From: Morinoia aosen
Taxonomy: Eukaryota > Arthropoda > Malacostraca > Amphipoda > Talitridae
Direction: 5' to 3'
Length of the DNA: 64,000 bases
NCBI GenBank assembly: GCA_030386875.1
Contig: CM059562.1
Coordinates: forward strand, 77,620,095 to 77,684,094
Shown here: positions 22,420 through 32,907 of the stretch, in pieces
Layout: every line of letters starts with the position of its first letter
Position numbering within the stretch: the first letter of the stretch is position 1
Notes under the pieces: generated by a model
Databases searched by the model: none
What the model saw: only the letters and a program-made list of their open reading frames with translations
What the model was told of the DNA's origin: nothing
Made by a program: the position numbers and the translations under genes

Positions 22420-22760
22420 CTTCAAAGTGCCCCCTCAGGGGGATACAACTATTGTATCTATGGGAATTAGCGCTCCCAGGGGGACAATGTGAGGGCCCGA
22501 GCTAAAGGTTAGGTAGGCTTCCTTTTTGTTAAAATAACATAGGTTTTTGTTTTGTTACGAACCATCTTTTTTCGGTTCACTGCTGTCCTGTTTTTTCAGC
22601 ACATACTACTTTCTTCTTCCGCTTTGATCTTGTTTCATGAACTTCTTTCTCATCTTACTGTTTCTATGCCCTTTCTGCATAGATTCCACGTTTCCTTAAC
22701 TCCATTCTAAATGGCGCCTTCTTCCTTCCTCTCTTTGGAACTCATTCGTTGAGGATAGGG
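22420..22760 (+). repeat. Dispersed repeat family, copy 2
   Basis: Aligns with the reverse complement of 14945-15290 along its length, and with 54470-54610 over its first part. Near its start it carries CCCCCTCAGGGGG, a short palindrome. Confidence 0.75.
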
Positions 22761-23630
22761 AGGCTTAAACTAACTAATAATCTAATAATCTAATCTTCTT
22801 CAAAGTGCTCAATATTTCATGACAGTTAATTAACTTGCTGGCCGCTTAGCAACTATTTAGCAGCTAAAACTAAATTTATTCGTAAATGTGAAGTACGCAG
22901 AGATGTATTTCCTGCGTTGTTTCATGCTTGAACACTTTCACATGTGTATCAATATATCCCAGTATCTTTCTCAATCGGGTCATTTCAGAAATGTTTCAAA
23001 CAGCGCTTGATATTTGGTTTCAATACGCCAGTTTCTTTTTTCAAAAGAAGCATCCGCAATTTCCGTCTCTAGGATGCCCGGTCGAGACCAGTAGCTCTTC
23101 ACTCCCTTAAATTTTATTCATGACGCTTTTCTGTTCGTGTTTAATTTACGTCACCAGCAGTCGTTTGGCCTGTTAGGAGTCGGTCAAAAATAGAGTTGAC
23201 CTGACTGCGATGTGAAGCTGAATTTTACGAAACCAAAGGGTAGGATGCAGGTCACTCAGTATTGGAAATCAAGGATCCGAATTATCGACCGCGAGCTGAG
23301 CCTTCTAATGGCGCCAATCTCGGGGATGGATTTTTGACGGTGGAATTAATGAGCAGCGCAACGGTTAGCGACAGCTAAAGCCTAATGGCCCTTTAATTTA
23401 AGAGATTCTGCAATTAGCACATCACCGATACACTCGACGCTGACATCGACAGCCAATGTTGGCTGCGCCGAGTTTTATTAACGTCAGATTTAACGCTGAA
23501 GCCAGCGGACGTCAATCGGGTGGATTATAACGCCCGGCTGGTGAAAGTTAGCGGAAGTAAATATTAAACTAATTAATTTTTGTTAGAGGGGATAAATTCA
23601 GTTGAAATGAGTGGAAGGAATTAGCAAAAC
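22761..23630. other. Unassigned DNA up to the gypsy LTR
   Basis: Nothing recognised. Confidence 0.45.
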
Positions 23631-25290
23631 TGTCGAGAATCTGTTAAGAATAATCAATTTTGCGAATTAAAAATGAGAATTTAGGGAAAAATTTTAATTG
23701 TGTGTAATAAATGTCTGGCTTTGTTTGGCTTACTTAGAAATATCTCAGAAAATCCCAGCAGTACAGGAGGGTCGCTTCAACATGTATGTTTTTATGCCGT
23801 ATGTTTAACTCAGCAATGTTAGGAGGCCGCGATAAGATGCGAGAGCCCAAAAAGATGTCTGTTTACATTGTGTGTTGTTTCTGGAGGGGTCTATTTTGTG
23901 GTGTTAGCAAATCTTTCATTAGGGCGAGCCCTTGGGAAACTTGAGACGGTCGAAAAAATGCCTACCCATGTGCAAAACAAAGCCGCCTTGTAGTCACACA
24001 TAAATCGAGACACTCAGGCCGAGAGATACGGCAAACCAACGGTCGTTTTCGAAGGAGCAGAGCGTGAGAATGCGGTACTACCAATTAGAAGAGAGGGAAG
24101 GCGGTCGCAGTCAAGGTCCGAGGATTCTTATAGGCCGAAATAAGTACAGAGGACAACCCTCAGGAAATAGGCTAGGCGGCGAAACGAACAAAAGGCAGTT
24201 CTGCAACCGACGCCGCGACGCGAAGTATAAGAGATAAAACGCGGGTGTGTTCGCTGTAACAAACGTGCTCAAAGATATAATGAAAAGTGATTATTGGATA
24301 TATTGAAAATTATACTAAGTTTCACGCCAAAATGTGATCATGAAATTCATACATTTTCTCGTTTTACTTGCAGAAGAGCAAATTAAACTCGCAGCGTGGG
24401 AATCAATTAATGGAACACTTAGGCGCAACGTCTCTGGGGAGGGAAAGAGCGAAGCCGTTTCTTGGGAAAGGATGATTTTCTTTAATAAAATTGTCTGAAA
24501 TTTATTGGCATACAGTAATGAAAAATTGAAATGGTTTAAGGGAGCTTAATGGGTGCTATCATAATTAATAAGTTAAAATTTTGTCTTGCCAGGTGGGGCG
24601 GAGTCATATGTCTGAGGATTGATCAGCTCGAATGAAAGGAAATCGACGTGTGAATATACTGAAGAGGAATAAGCAAAATAACGTCATCACTAGACATTTT
24701 CTGAACAGTGAATAAGGCAGTCCTTTGAACTGAAGCGAGTCGCGGACGAATGTTTGTGGTTGAAGTGACCATTGCCCACTGTGCTGCTGGATCAACTGAG
24801 ATAGAAATAGGACAAGATAGATGAATTCTCATGTGTAACTCTTGTAAACTTAGCGGCGGCCGGCTAGCCAATATTTCAGTATAATTATGTGATGTAAGTC
24901 ATTTGACGTACGCTATTTGATGCCATAACTTAATTGACATTATTCCTAACACCATTCATTGTGTACGCTCATTAATGTTTGTATGACGTATAGCTGGAAA
25001 TTATAAATGTTAAGCATAGTATATCCTGTGTATCATGCCCCACAATATCAGAAGCGATCACTTGTAATACCACGGAGGGCGCTCAGAAAATGCGCTACGT
25101 AAGTGGGTCAGCGATCACCGGTGAGTACCTTGTCTTTTTAGTATATGTACAGTAATTGCCGATTATTATTCATTAATTTGTGTTGTATATGTATCCTTTG
25201 GAGGTGTGCCATTCCTCAATTCCGAGAGCCGGATCTTCCTGTTAATGAAATGTTAACAAGGAGGTGAAGGGCACATTTCTCGTGACATCA
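23631..25290 (+). repeat. 5' LTR of the gypsy-type element
   Basis: 1,660 bp starting TGTCGAGAATC and ending TGACATCA. Compared with the 3' LTR I count 20 substitutions and one 2-bp indel (GT copy number near 24960). A TATAAGAG sequence near 24226 is a possible core promoter. Confidence 0.92.
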
Positions 25291-25659
25291 CAATTTGGTA
25301 AGATCAACACGATCGCTTTGTAACTTTGTGAATTTTGTGAGTGTGGTATAACAGTTGCATTGTATTTTTTTTGCGTGGTTATTTCATGTGCAAAACGTAC
25401 AGAAATTCAGTAGAGGTACATAACTCGTAGTGATGATTTTCTGTGTTCCGGTGTGAGAAGCTAGCAAGCACACTGCAATATAGCTAAAGAAAGTGAAAGT
25501 GTTTATAAAAGTGATAAGATTCAGTGAGAAAATTCTAGTGTGCTCACACGATTAATTCAAAGTTTCAGTGAAATTCCACAGTGAGTAAGTTTTAAAAATT
25601 ATTTGAGTGATCGCAAAATTTTGAGTTTTGGAAAAAGTGAATTGGAGAAGATCGACACT
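25291..25659 (+). promoter_or_regulatory. 5' leader with possible primer-binding site
   Basis: A TGG trinucleotide, as tRNA primer sites begin, starts 5 nt after the LTR (25296-25298, followed by TAAGATC). I cannot match it to a particular tRNA. The rest of the leader is untranslated with no long frame. Confidence 0.4.
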
Positions 25660-26679
25660 ATGCCTGCGCGCGGGAGAAGGAACAATGCCCGCAGAAATGA
25701 GCCAGCAACGCCACCACAGCCCGAAGAGGAAGCAGTTAACATGCCAGTGGTAACCAGTTGTGTGGGAGCCATAGGGGCCAAATTCCGGAGGGGCGATGAT
25801 GTAGGGGAACATATGGCAAGGTTGAAGTTTTTGACTGGCAATCTGAATAACAGCGAGCAGGTGAATGGCTTCTTCCTATGCCTAGGTCCACAAGAGGCAA
25901 AGGAATGCAATAAAATAATTGGTACACTAACGAACCTACGAGAAGCAGAAACATGGCTGCGCTCATACGCCGACCAAGTAGAACATCCGACTCAAGCGCT
26001 GTTTGAAATAGTGACCAAGAAGCAAACAAGCCGAGAGGGAATTTCAGAGTACCTGACGCGACTGGAAAGGCTGTACAACGAGAATTATCTGGAACATCCG
26101 GAACGAGTCCTTGTAGATTTGATGTGGCTCGGATTAAGGGAGAACATCACGAGATCCTTTCGAAGTGATGCGCGACCTACGACAGTACAAGAATTGAGGA
26201 ACATGGCAATCGAAGTGGAAAATCGACGGATAGTACCAGTACCAAGGGAAACTACAGAGAGGAGGGAACCGGAGAGAGAGAGAGCGCAGCGAAGCGAGAG
26301 GAGGCCACAGCATGAGACTGCACGTGTCGGCCACACGATGCGGCATTCACCACAACGGCCAAGAGGCTACCGCCATGAAGTGCCACCCTGGAGAGAAAGG
26401 AACTGACAGATACGACACTCTCCTTATCATCGAAGAGGAAATTATGAAGCACCCCACTGGAGCGAAAAAGGCAGACTTAGGAGTCATCAGCACCAAATTT
26501 ACCACGCAAGAGAACCACAGCCGCATCCGGAAGTAACACCTGCGCCTGCAGTGGACTGATCACAGTATAGATCAGTGCCACCACCGTGCGTCAACTGTGG
26601 AAAATTTGGGCACCTAAGAGCTGATTGCAGAGTGCAACAGTTTGCAGGACAGCCAAAAAACGGAATAGGAGACCGTTAG
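25660..26679 (+). pseudogene. gag: Gag (capsid and CCHC nucleocapsid), broken by two TGA codons
   Basis: I place the start at ATG 25660 (M-P-A-R-G-R-R); the frame is open upstream but without another ATG nearby. Capsid-like sequence runs to about residue 200, including the F-R-R-G-D-D region, A-E-T-W-L-R-S-Y-A-D and V-D-L-M-W-L-G-L-R-E-N-I. A basic Arg/Pro/His-rich linker follows. The frame meets TGA at 26404-26406 and again at 26557-26559, but stays Gag-like between and after them. A CCHC zinc knuckle (C-V-N-C-G-K-F-G-H-L-R-A-D-C, 26587-26628) is in the same frame, which ends at TAG 26677-26679 after overlapping pol. The protein would form the virus-like particle and bind the element's RNA. 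Point mutations are the simple explanation for the stops; readthrough is a remote alternative. Confidence 0.85.
26655..26661 (+). promoter_or_regulatory. -1 ribosomal frameshift site A AAA AAC
   Basis: Gag codons here are CCA AAA AAC, giving the canonical X XXY YYZ heptamer A AAA AAC exactly in register. Shifting back one base joins Gag, just after its zinc knuckle, to the long Pol frame. I did not find an obvious stem or pseudoknot by eye directly downstream. Confidence 0.8.
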
Positions 26680-29600
26680 CTCCAATAATAAATCCCAGCG
26701 TAATACTCCAAGTGAATGGTACACCTGTTACCGCACTTCTTGATACCGGAGCAAATATATGCTTGGTAAAAGAGCGTGTGGTTGCGGGGATTAAAAATGC
26801 TAGTGTGAAAGGAACATCGACTGCATTAAAAACAATTGGAGAGGAACCCGTACCGGTGCTGGGAAAGATTAATGTGCCAATTAAAGTTAACGGTCAGAAA
26901 ATTATACAGAGATGCTTTGTTGTGAAGGAAAATGCATTCCCAGGAGACCTGCTAATAGGAGTGGAAGTAATGAACAAAGTCAACGCAAAGCTAGACTTCG
27001 GAAAACGTAGGGCATCATTCTTTGGTTCTCACGTGAACATGTTTTCGGCACCAGGACACGCTTCTCCGAAAATTCTGTGTGTAACGCGGGAAGAAACATC
27101 AGTCACTCTGGCTGAGGACATTACAGTGAAGCCTCGCGCGCAAACCATGGTGAAGTGCCGAACAGATGGCAAGTTTGATGGGAAGGAAGTAATTTTAGAG
27201 CCTAGAATTAAGTGGGCGCCTTACGTCGGAGCCACCGCTGCAAAGGTACAAAACGGGTATGTTTTGATGCCTGTACTTAACCCTTTTGCCGAAGAAATCG
27301 CTCTGACTGAAGGAGCAATAATTGCAACATGCCACGAAATCTCGAATGAAGATGCAACTGCAGAAGAAAACAATGCGGAAAATAGCGAAGCAGAAAATCG
27401 CCGCAGAGAGAAGCGCTTTCAGCAAATTGATGAGCTTGACCTCAGTCACTTGGATGCTGAAAAACAAGGACAAGTCAGAAGCCTGCTGAAGGAATATCAC
27501 AAGACGATTAGTGCAGACGAGATGGATATTGGCCACGTGAAAGGAGTGAAATACAAAATTTTGCTGGGTGATTACAGGCCAATTCAAACGAAAGGATGGC
27601 GTATTCCGTACACCAGCCAAGAAATTATTGATAAAAAGGTCTCGGAGATGATCGAGAGTGGAGTTGTGCAAGAGAGTACAAGTGCTTGGAAGAACCCCCT
27701 CGTACTCGTGAAGAAGCCTGGAGGAGGTCACAGAGTTTGCCTTGATTTGCGAGCTGTAAACATGCGGGTAATAAACGAACGATATCCGATTCCCAACATC
27801 ATAGGGACACTGGAGGAGGTTGCTGGCAAAGAATACTATTCCATTGTCGATGCAAAATCGGCCTTCTATCAAATTGAGCTAGATGAAGAAAGTAAGCAAT
27901 ACACGGCATTTCAGACTCGACAAGGCAACTTCGAGTTCTCTAGGCTACCTATGGGACTCAAGTGCTCAACATCAGTGTACCAGAGAGTGATATGTCATGT
28001 TCTGAAAAGGCAACTTGGAAAATTCGCCGCTATTTACTTGGACGATGTGTGCGTCAGCTCTATGACTTTTGAGAGTCACCTAGAAAATTTAAGGGAAGTG
28101 TTGCACGAGTTTCAATGTGCCGGAGTAAAAATAGGCTTAGACAAGTGCAAATTTGCGCAAAAACAAGTGAAGTACCTAGGATGTTACATCAGTCGTGAGG
28201 GACTCATTCCAGATCCCAAGAACGTGGATGCGATGCAGAATTACCCTAGGCCGACGACCGCACGCAAAGTCCGATCCTTCGTTGCTGCACTCAACTTCTA
28301 CCGGCGGTTCATTCCGCATTTCGCTACAACCGCTGCACCCCTTAATGCTCTGACTAAGAAGGGGCAAAAATTCCAGTGGAAGGAAGAACACGAACAAGCC
28401 TTCTGCAAACTTAAGCAGCTCATGATAGAAGCTCCAGTTCTGAAGAAGCCTTCTCTAAATGAGACGTATTACTTGAGCTGTGATGCCTCAAATGAGGGCT
28501 CTGGCGCGGTCCTTGCGCAAAAATGTAATGGTAAGGAACAACCGATTGGATACTTCAGCAAAAGATTCAATGATGCTGAAAAACGTTATTCAATTACGGA
28601 GCGGGAAGGATTAGCAGTGGTCGCCGCTGTAAATCACTTTTCACCTTACCTGTACGGTAATAAATTTGTTGTAATAACTGATCATACGGCGGTCAAATAT
28701 TTATTCCAAGGTAAAAACACCAAGAACAACAGAATTATGAGATGGGCCCTAACACTCTCACAGTATGATTTTGAGGTAATTTATCGCCCAGGAGCTCAGA
28801 ACGTAGTACCCGACGCGTTGTCGAGAAACATTGCGAACAACAACGAAGAAGAAAATCAAGACGACGGAGTCCCCAAAACAGTGTTCGTCACGACGATGAT
28901 AGACGAAGCACCCAATGTGCAAGAGGCGAAAATCTGCTTGCAGAAAGAATATGTGAGAGCAGAACAGTTGAAAGATCCCGTTTGGGGGCCGGTACTGAGG
29001 TATCTTGAAGGTGACAAATTAGGGGACGCTCCAAGTCTCGCTCTGAAATCCGAAGTCTTCACCGACGAAGGCATATTGTATTTCAGAAAGACACAACGAA
29101 AGCCTAATAGAACAAGGCACTTAATCGTTGTGCCAAACACTCTGAGAGAAGCAGCGATAACATTGGCACATGACAGCACAATCGGTGCCCACCAAGGTCG
29201 TGCTAAAACGTGGAAAAAGCTCATGGAATTCGGGTACTGGATTAACATGGCGCGTGACGTTAACAAATACGTCGATTCGTGCATTCAGTGTCAGAAACGT
29301 AAGATCAACAATCGCATTTGTGTGAGCATGGGTTCCTTCCCTGAAATTGACAAGCCTTTGGACAGAATAGGCGTTGATTTAATCGAAATGCCAGTGTCGA
29401 ATGAGGGCCACAAATACATCTTGACTGTGGTCGATCACTTCAGTAGATATGTTGCAGCGTTTCCGCTCAGAAGCAAGACAACTGAGGAAGTAACGAAAGC
29501 GTTGACTAAATTCGTGACTACGTACGGCCCAGCGAAGACGCTCATCTCAGACAGGGGCACCGAGTTCACGTCAGCTTTGTTCAGAAATGTGTGTGAAAAA

Positions 29601-30353
29601 TTGAAAATAAAATACTACAACACCTCAGCGTATCATCCCCAATCAAACGGGATGACCGAACGGCAAAATCAGAATATCAAGACTATTTTATCACACCTTG
29701 CCGCCAGCGATCAATCCTCGTGGCCTGATGCACTTCCTTGGACGTGCCTGGCACTGAACACCAGCTACCAGAGCGTCATTGAAGAAATTCCATTCTATTT
29801 GTTCTTTGGTAGAGATGCTGACATTCCAATCGTTGAATGGCTAAAAACCCCGCGAATATATTACTCGCTGGGAGAAAACTACGCTGCAGAAGTAACTGAA
29901 CGTCTTCACAATGCCTTCAAGGCTGTTAAAACAAAATCAAAAGCGTCACACGACAAGTCGGTACAATTAAAAGAGCGAGGAGTCAAGAACAACAAAGTCC
30001 AGGTGGGCGACATTGTGCTGCTCCATAATCCGACTGGAAGGCCTGAAGCTGACGGTGCATGGCCAACGGATTGGATAGGCCCATATAGAATAATGGAAAA
30101 AGGCGAGTTCAATGCAACTATTAAAGCCCTTTATAATGAACGTGTAGAGAGAGTGTATCTAGATAGGCTGAGGGTGGCGTTTCTCAGAGGGGAGGCTTAC
30201 CCTTGCCATGAGGACAACGCGGCTGTGCCAGTAGGGGCGGGCAATACAGGCGAAAGCGGAGAACAAGATATGAGGACAAGAGGCGCGGGAAACACACGTC
30301 AAGCTGCGTCCAGGACACAGCGGAGCTACAATTTGCGTTCTCGGTGTAGGTGA
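26655..30353 (+). CDS. pol: Pol polyprotein (protease, RT, RNase H, integrase), Ty3/gypsy type
   Basis: The frame is open from 26625 to TGA 30351-30353 and is probably entered by -1 frameshifting at 26655, so no own start codon is expected. Counting from 26625: the protease has L-L-D-T-G-A at residues 38-43. The reverse transcriptase spans about 345-530, with L-D-L-R near 373-376, L-P-M-G-L near 441-445, and catalytic Y-L-D-D at 471-474. RNase H spans about 612-735 (S-C-D-A-S, then T-E-R-E and T-D-H). The integrase HHCC zinc finger is H849, H856, C886, C889. The catalytic triad D918, D976, E1012 has 35 residues between the last two. A W-I-G-P-Y (GPY/F) motif is near 1150-1154. No chromodomain is evident. 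All catalytic residues are present and nothing interrupts the frame, unlike gag. Confidence 0.95.
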   Translation, partial: KKRNRRPLAPIINPSVILQVNGTPVTALLDTGANICLVKERVVAGIKNASVKGTSTALKTIGEEPVPVLGKINVPIKVNGQKIIQRCFVVKENAFPGDLLIGVEVMNKVNAKLDFGKRRASFFGSHVNMFSAPGHASPKILCVTREETSVTLAEDITVKPRAQTMVKCRTDGKFDGKEVILEPRIKWAPYVGATAAKVQNGYVLMPVLNPFAEEIALTEGAIIATCHEISNEDATAEENNAENSEAENRRREKRFQQIDELDLSHLDAEKQGQVRSLLKEYHKTISADEMDIGHVKGVKYKILLGDYRPIQTKGWRIPYTSQEIIDKKVSEMIESGVVQESTSAWKNPLVLVKKPGGGHRVCLDLRAVNMRVINERYPIPNIIGTLEEVAGKEYYSIVDAKSAFYQIELDEESKQYTAFQTRQGNFEFSRLPMGLKCSTSVYQRVICHVLKRQLGKFAAIYLDDVCVSSMTFESHLENLREVLHEFQCAGVKIGLDKCKFAQKQVKYLGCYISREGLIPDPKNVDAMQNYPRPTTARKVRSFVAALNFYRRFIPHFATTAAPLNALTKKGQKFQWKEEHEQAFCKLKQLMIEAPVLKKPSLNETYYLSCDASNEGSGAVLAQKCNGKEQPIGYFSKRFNDAEKRYSITEREGLAVVAAVNHFSPYLYGNKFVVITDHTAVKYLFQGKNTKNNRIMRWALTLSQYDFEVIYRPGAQNVVPDALSRNIANNNEEENQDDGVPKTVFVTTMIDEAPNVQEAKICLQKEYVRAEQLKDPVWGPVLRYLEGDKLGDAPSLALKSEVFTDEGILYFRKTQRKPNRTRHLIVVPNTLREAAITLAHDSTIGAHQGRAKTWKKLMEFGYWINMARDVNKYVDSCIQCQKRKINNRICVSMGSFPEIDKPLDRIGVDLIEMPVSNEGHKYILTVVDHFSRYVAAFPLRSKTTEEVTKALTKFVTTYGPAKTLISDRGTEFTSALFRNVCEKLKIKYYNTSAYHPQSNGMTERQNQNIKTILSHLAASDQSSWPDALPWTCLALNTSYQSVIEEIPFYLFFGRDADIPIVEWLKTPRIYYSLGENYAAEVTERLHNAFKAVKTKSKASHDKSVQLKERGVKNNKVQVGDIVLLHNPTGRPEADGAWPTDWIGPYRIMEKGEFNATIKALYNERVERVYLDRLRVAFLRGEAYPCHEDNAAVPVGAGNTGESGEQDMRTRGAGNTRQAASRTQRSYNLRSRCR

Positions 30354-32907
30354 ACCGCCAACTAGAAACGAACTGCAGAGGACTGAAATCATGCATCAAC
30401 TTGACTTTGCGGGATGTGTTCTTGTGTGTTTAATTTTAGAAAACTCTTGCGTAGGAGTGAGTTTTTTTTAGCGTTGTATTGCTTTAATCTGAATGTGTTC
30501 TTTAGTAGAATTGTGTTATTCTAGCTGTGAATTGAATCTAATCTCACTCACTAGATTGTGATGCTTCCTTCAGTAGAAATATGCTCTAGGTTATGCAACT
30601 CCCACTTTCTTTGCTCACAAGAAATTTCGTCCGGAAAATCTTGTTCGAGTGATCTAATCTTATCCTATGCTTAATTCTCATTTTGCTTTCTTGCTAAGTA
30701 AAGGAAATTGAGCGTTCAGTAGGTTAACTTCGTGTGTTTCTCAAGAAGAGTACTTTGTTTCATTTGTAGTATGCTTATATTCCCTTGCCAGCAGTTCGTA
30801 AAGCGCGCGCGCTTAATACGAAATAACTCTAGTGAATTAACTAGTTTAATCTGAAGTTCTTAGGCTGAGGCTATCTCAGGCTTGCTAATTGTGTCTTTCT
30901 CTTGCCCTGAAAGAATATCGTAAACACGGTATTCCGGAAGGAATTATTCTCACTTACTCTGTAGAGTGTAGTACATTTCTTTTCAGACTTAAGGAATTAA
31001 TTTCTTGGTAGATTAGCGTAGTATGTACTTCAGCACAAAACAGGCCAGAACAATTGCAAAACACGAATGCGTCTCGTATAAGCAGCAAATTCAGGAAGAA
31101 TCACGTGGAATATAAGTAATTATTTACAAGAACAACGAACAGACAACAACTGTACGACATAGGGGATTCATCGAACTTGTATTGGAAGTATTTGACTGTA
31201 GAACAAATTATAGCGTTGCATTGGGAAACGACGAGGATGTATGTGAGGCTGGAATTTCGCATCATGCGTAAGAGAGAATGCGGAGAGCACAAGTAATTAG
31301 CTCAGAGCAGCTTGCGGTTGAGCTGTAGCCAGAGATTGCGCACCATGTTCAGAAGAATGCGGAGGACACCAGTAATTGCTTAACTCGCCCGTGGTCAGGC
31401 TGTGAAGAGGACATCGTTAGAAAACGGCCGAGCCAGGAAGGATTTCTCGACTAAGCAAAAAATAGTAATTAGCAGCACTCAATACTTCGAAGTGGAAAGC
31501 ACCACAGAGCGCCGCAGTACCAGGATGAGGAAGGAAGGAGAAGCGAAAATAATGAAGATAATAGTCTAGGGTACCTTAATGTAATGGCGTTCAAAAATGC
31601 TTTTATACAGTGGGCACTCAAATGAAACAATAACAATGCTTTTATATGATTGAGTGTTTAAACTTACTTAAGTACTTTGAAATTTGCGTCGTAACATTTA
31701 TGCCTAGTAAGGCATTCCTGAAATTCGAATGCAAGTTTCCGGTGAATTTTTTTTACTAGGCAAATTATCACATTGGAATATTGAAGCCGCATTGTAGGCA
31801 TCTCTATTCATACGTGAAATAAAACAAATTAAAAGAGAGATTACGTCGGATGTGCTTTGGATGAGGCGTACGATCATCGAAGAATATTAACCCACGGAAT
31901 TCTCGCACTACTAAGAGTGTTTACTCGGAGAAAATAAAATATCACCTGGTGTCTACCAGAATTTCCACGTCGAAATCAAGGAATACTGAGAGGAATTCTA
32001 CAGGATACCACCGCGCATACAGGATACCACCGCCGGATATACCTCGGATTCTTCAGTATTACCTCGTGGGATTCAGGACCTTACTGCGAATGGAAACTGT
32101 AGTGAATGAAACTTATCGACGCTTCGACTCATATTTACCGACAGATCAATATAACTTACTGACGTGCCGATTTGCCTGATCAACGAATCGACGTTCATGA
32201 GTAATCTGGCGATTAAAAGTTGAGTTTGAATAAACGTCATAAAATATATGTGAAACATTGCACTTAACATGATTTGGTGGTAATTTGAATCGTAATAATG
32301 ATCCATCTTACAGAACGCAATCGTGCAGTAATGTGGTGTATAGAAATTTTATACGAGTCTGGATATTAAGCTCGCAATACTTCATCCTGAAATTGAGTTA
32401 CCTTCCATCAAGGCGTGTGTGAAGCTATAAAATGCCAAAAGAGAGGCATGGAAGAAAAGCAAATTCCGTCAGCTATACCAAAGGAGTCAACATCGAATCG
32501 TCAACAACAGCGTCAAGGACTTGGACAACAGAACATGCAAGCGTGAATTGAAATATACGAGACATAAAGTTATTATTACTGTACGATGTTTGAGAATGTA
32601 GGAGATGTAACCGTAATACTGTGTGATTGTTATAAGGGGTGAACACTCAAAAGATTTATGATGTACTTCAGTTCGGTGGAACACAACACAATATATTACG
32701 CCATGCTGATTGTAATGAATAAGATTCTTAATTGTAATGTACAATGTTTATTGCGGAATTAAATTTAGAAGATAATGTGCTTAAGTAGAATTTACCATGT
32801 GTGTCTTATGTTGGCTCCATACTGTAGTAATTATTATTCAAAAAATAGCTGAAAGCTAATGCAAAAAAAATTGTCAGGCCAATTTTTTTAACTATTGGAG
32901 GGCGGTC
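30354..32907 (+). other. Long noncoding tail of the gypsy element, with polypurine stretch
   Basis: 2.55 kb lies between pol and the 3' LTR, where an envelope gene would sit in errantiviruses; no credible frame is seen. An imperfect duplication of about 57 bp (near 31273-31330 and 31351-31409, sharing AGAATGCGGAG and AGTAATT) lies inside. The last bases, GGAGGGCGGTC (32897-32907), are the likely polypurine tract. Confidence 0.7.

Noticed and set aside
24604-24871. 63- and 82-codon minus-strand frames, repeated at 33881-34148
   Set aside because: They occur twice only because they lie in the two gypsy LTRs; the frames overlap each other and show no family signature.
26312-26536. Alternative 74-codon plus-strand frame after the first gag stop
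   Set aside because: The original gag frame remains Gag-like past the stop and carries the CCHC knuckle in the same phase, so the stop is a point change and not a frameshift into this frame.
27195-27872. 225-codon minus-strand frame inside gypsy pol
   Set aside because: Antisense shadow of a well-supported pol coding region.
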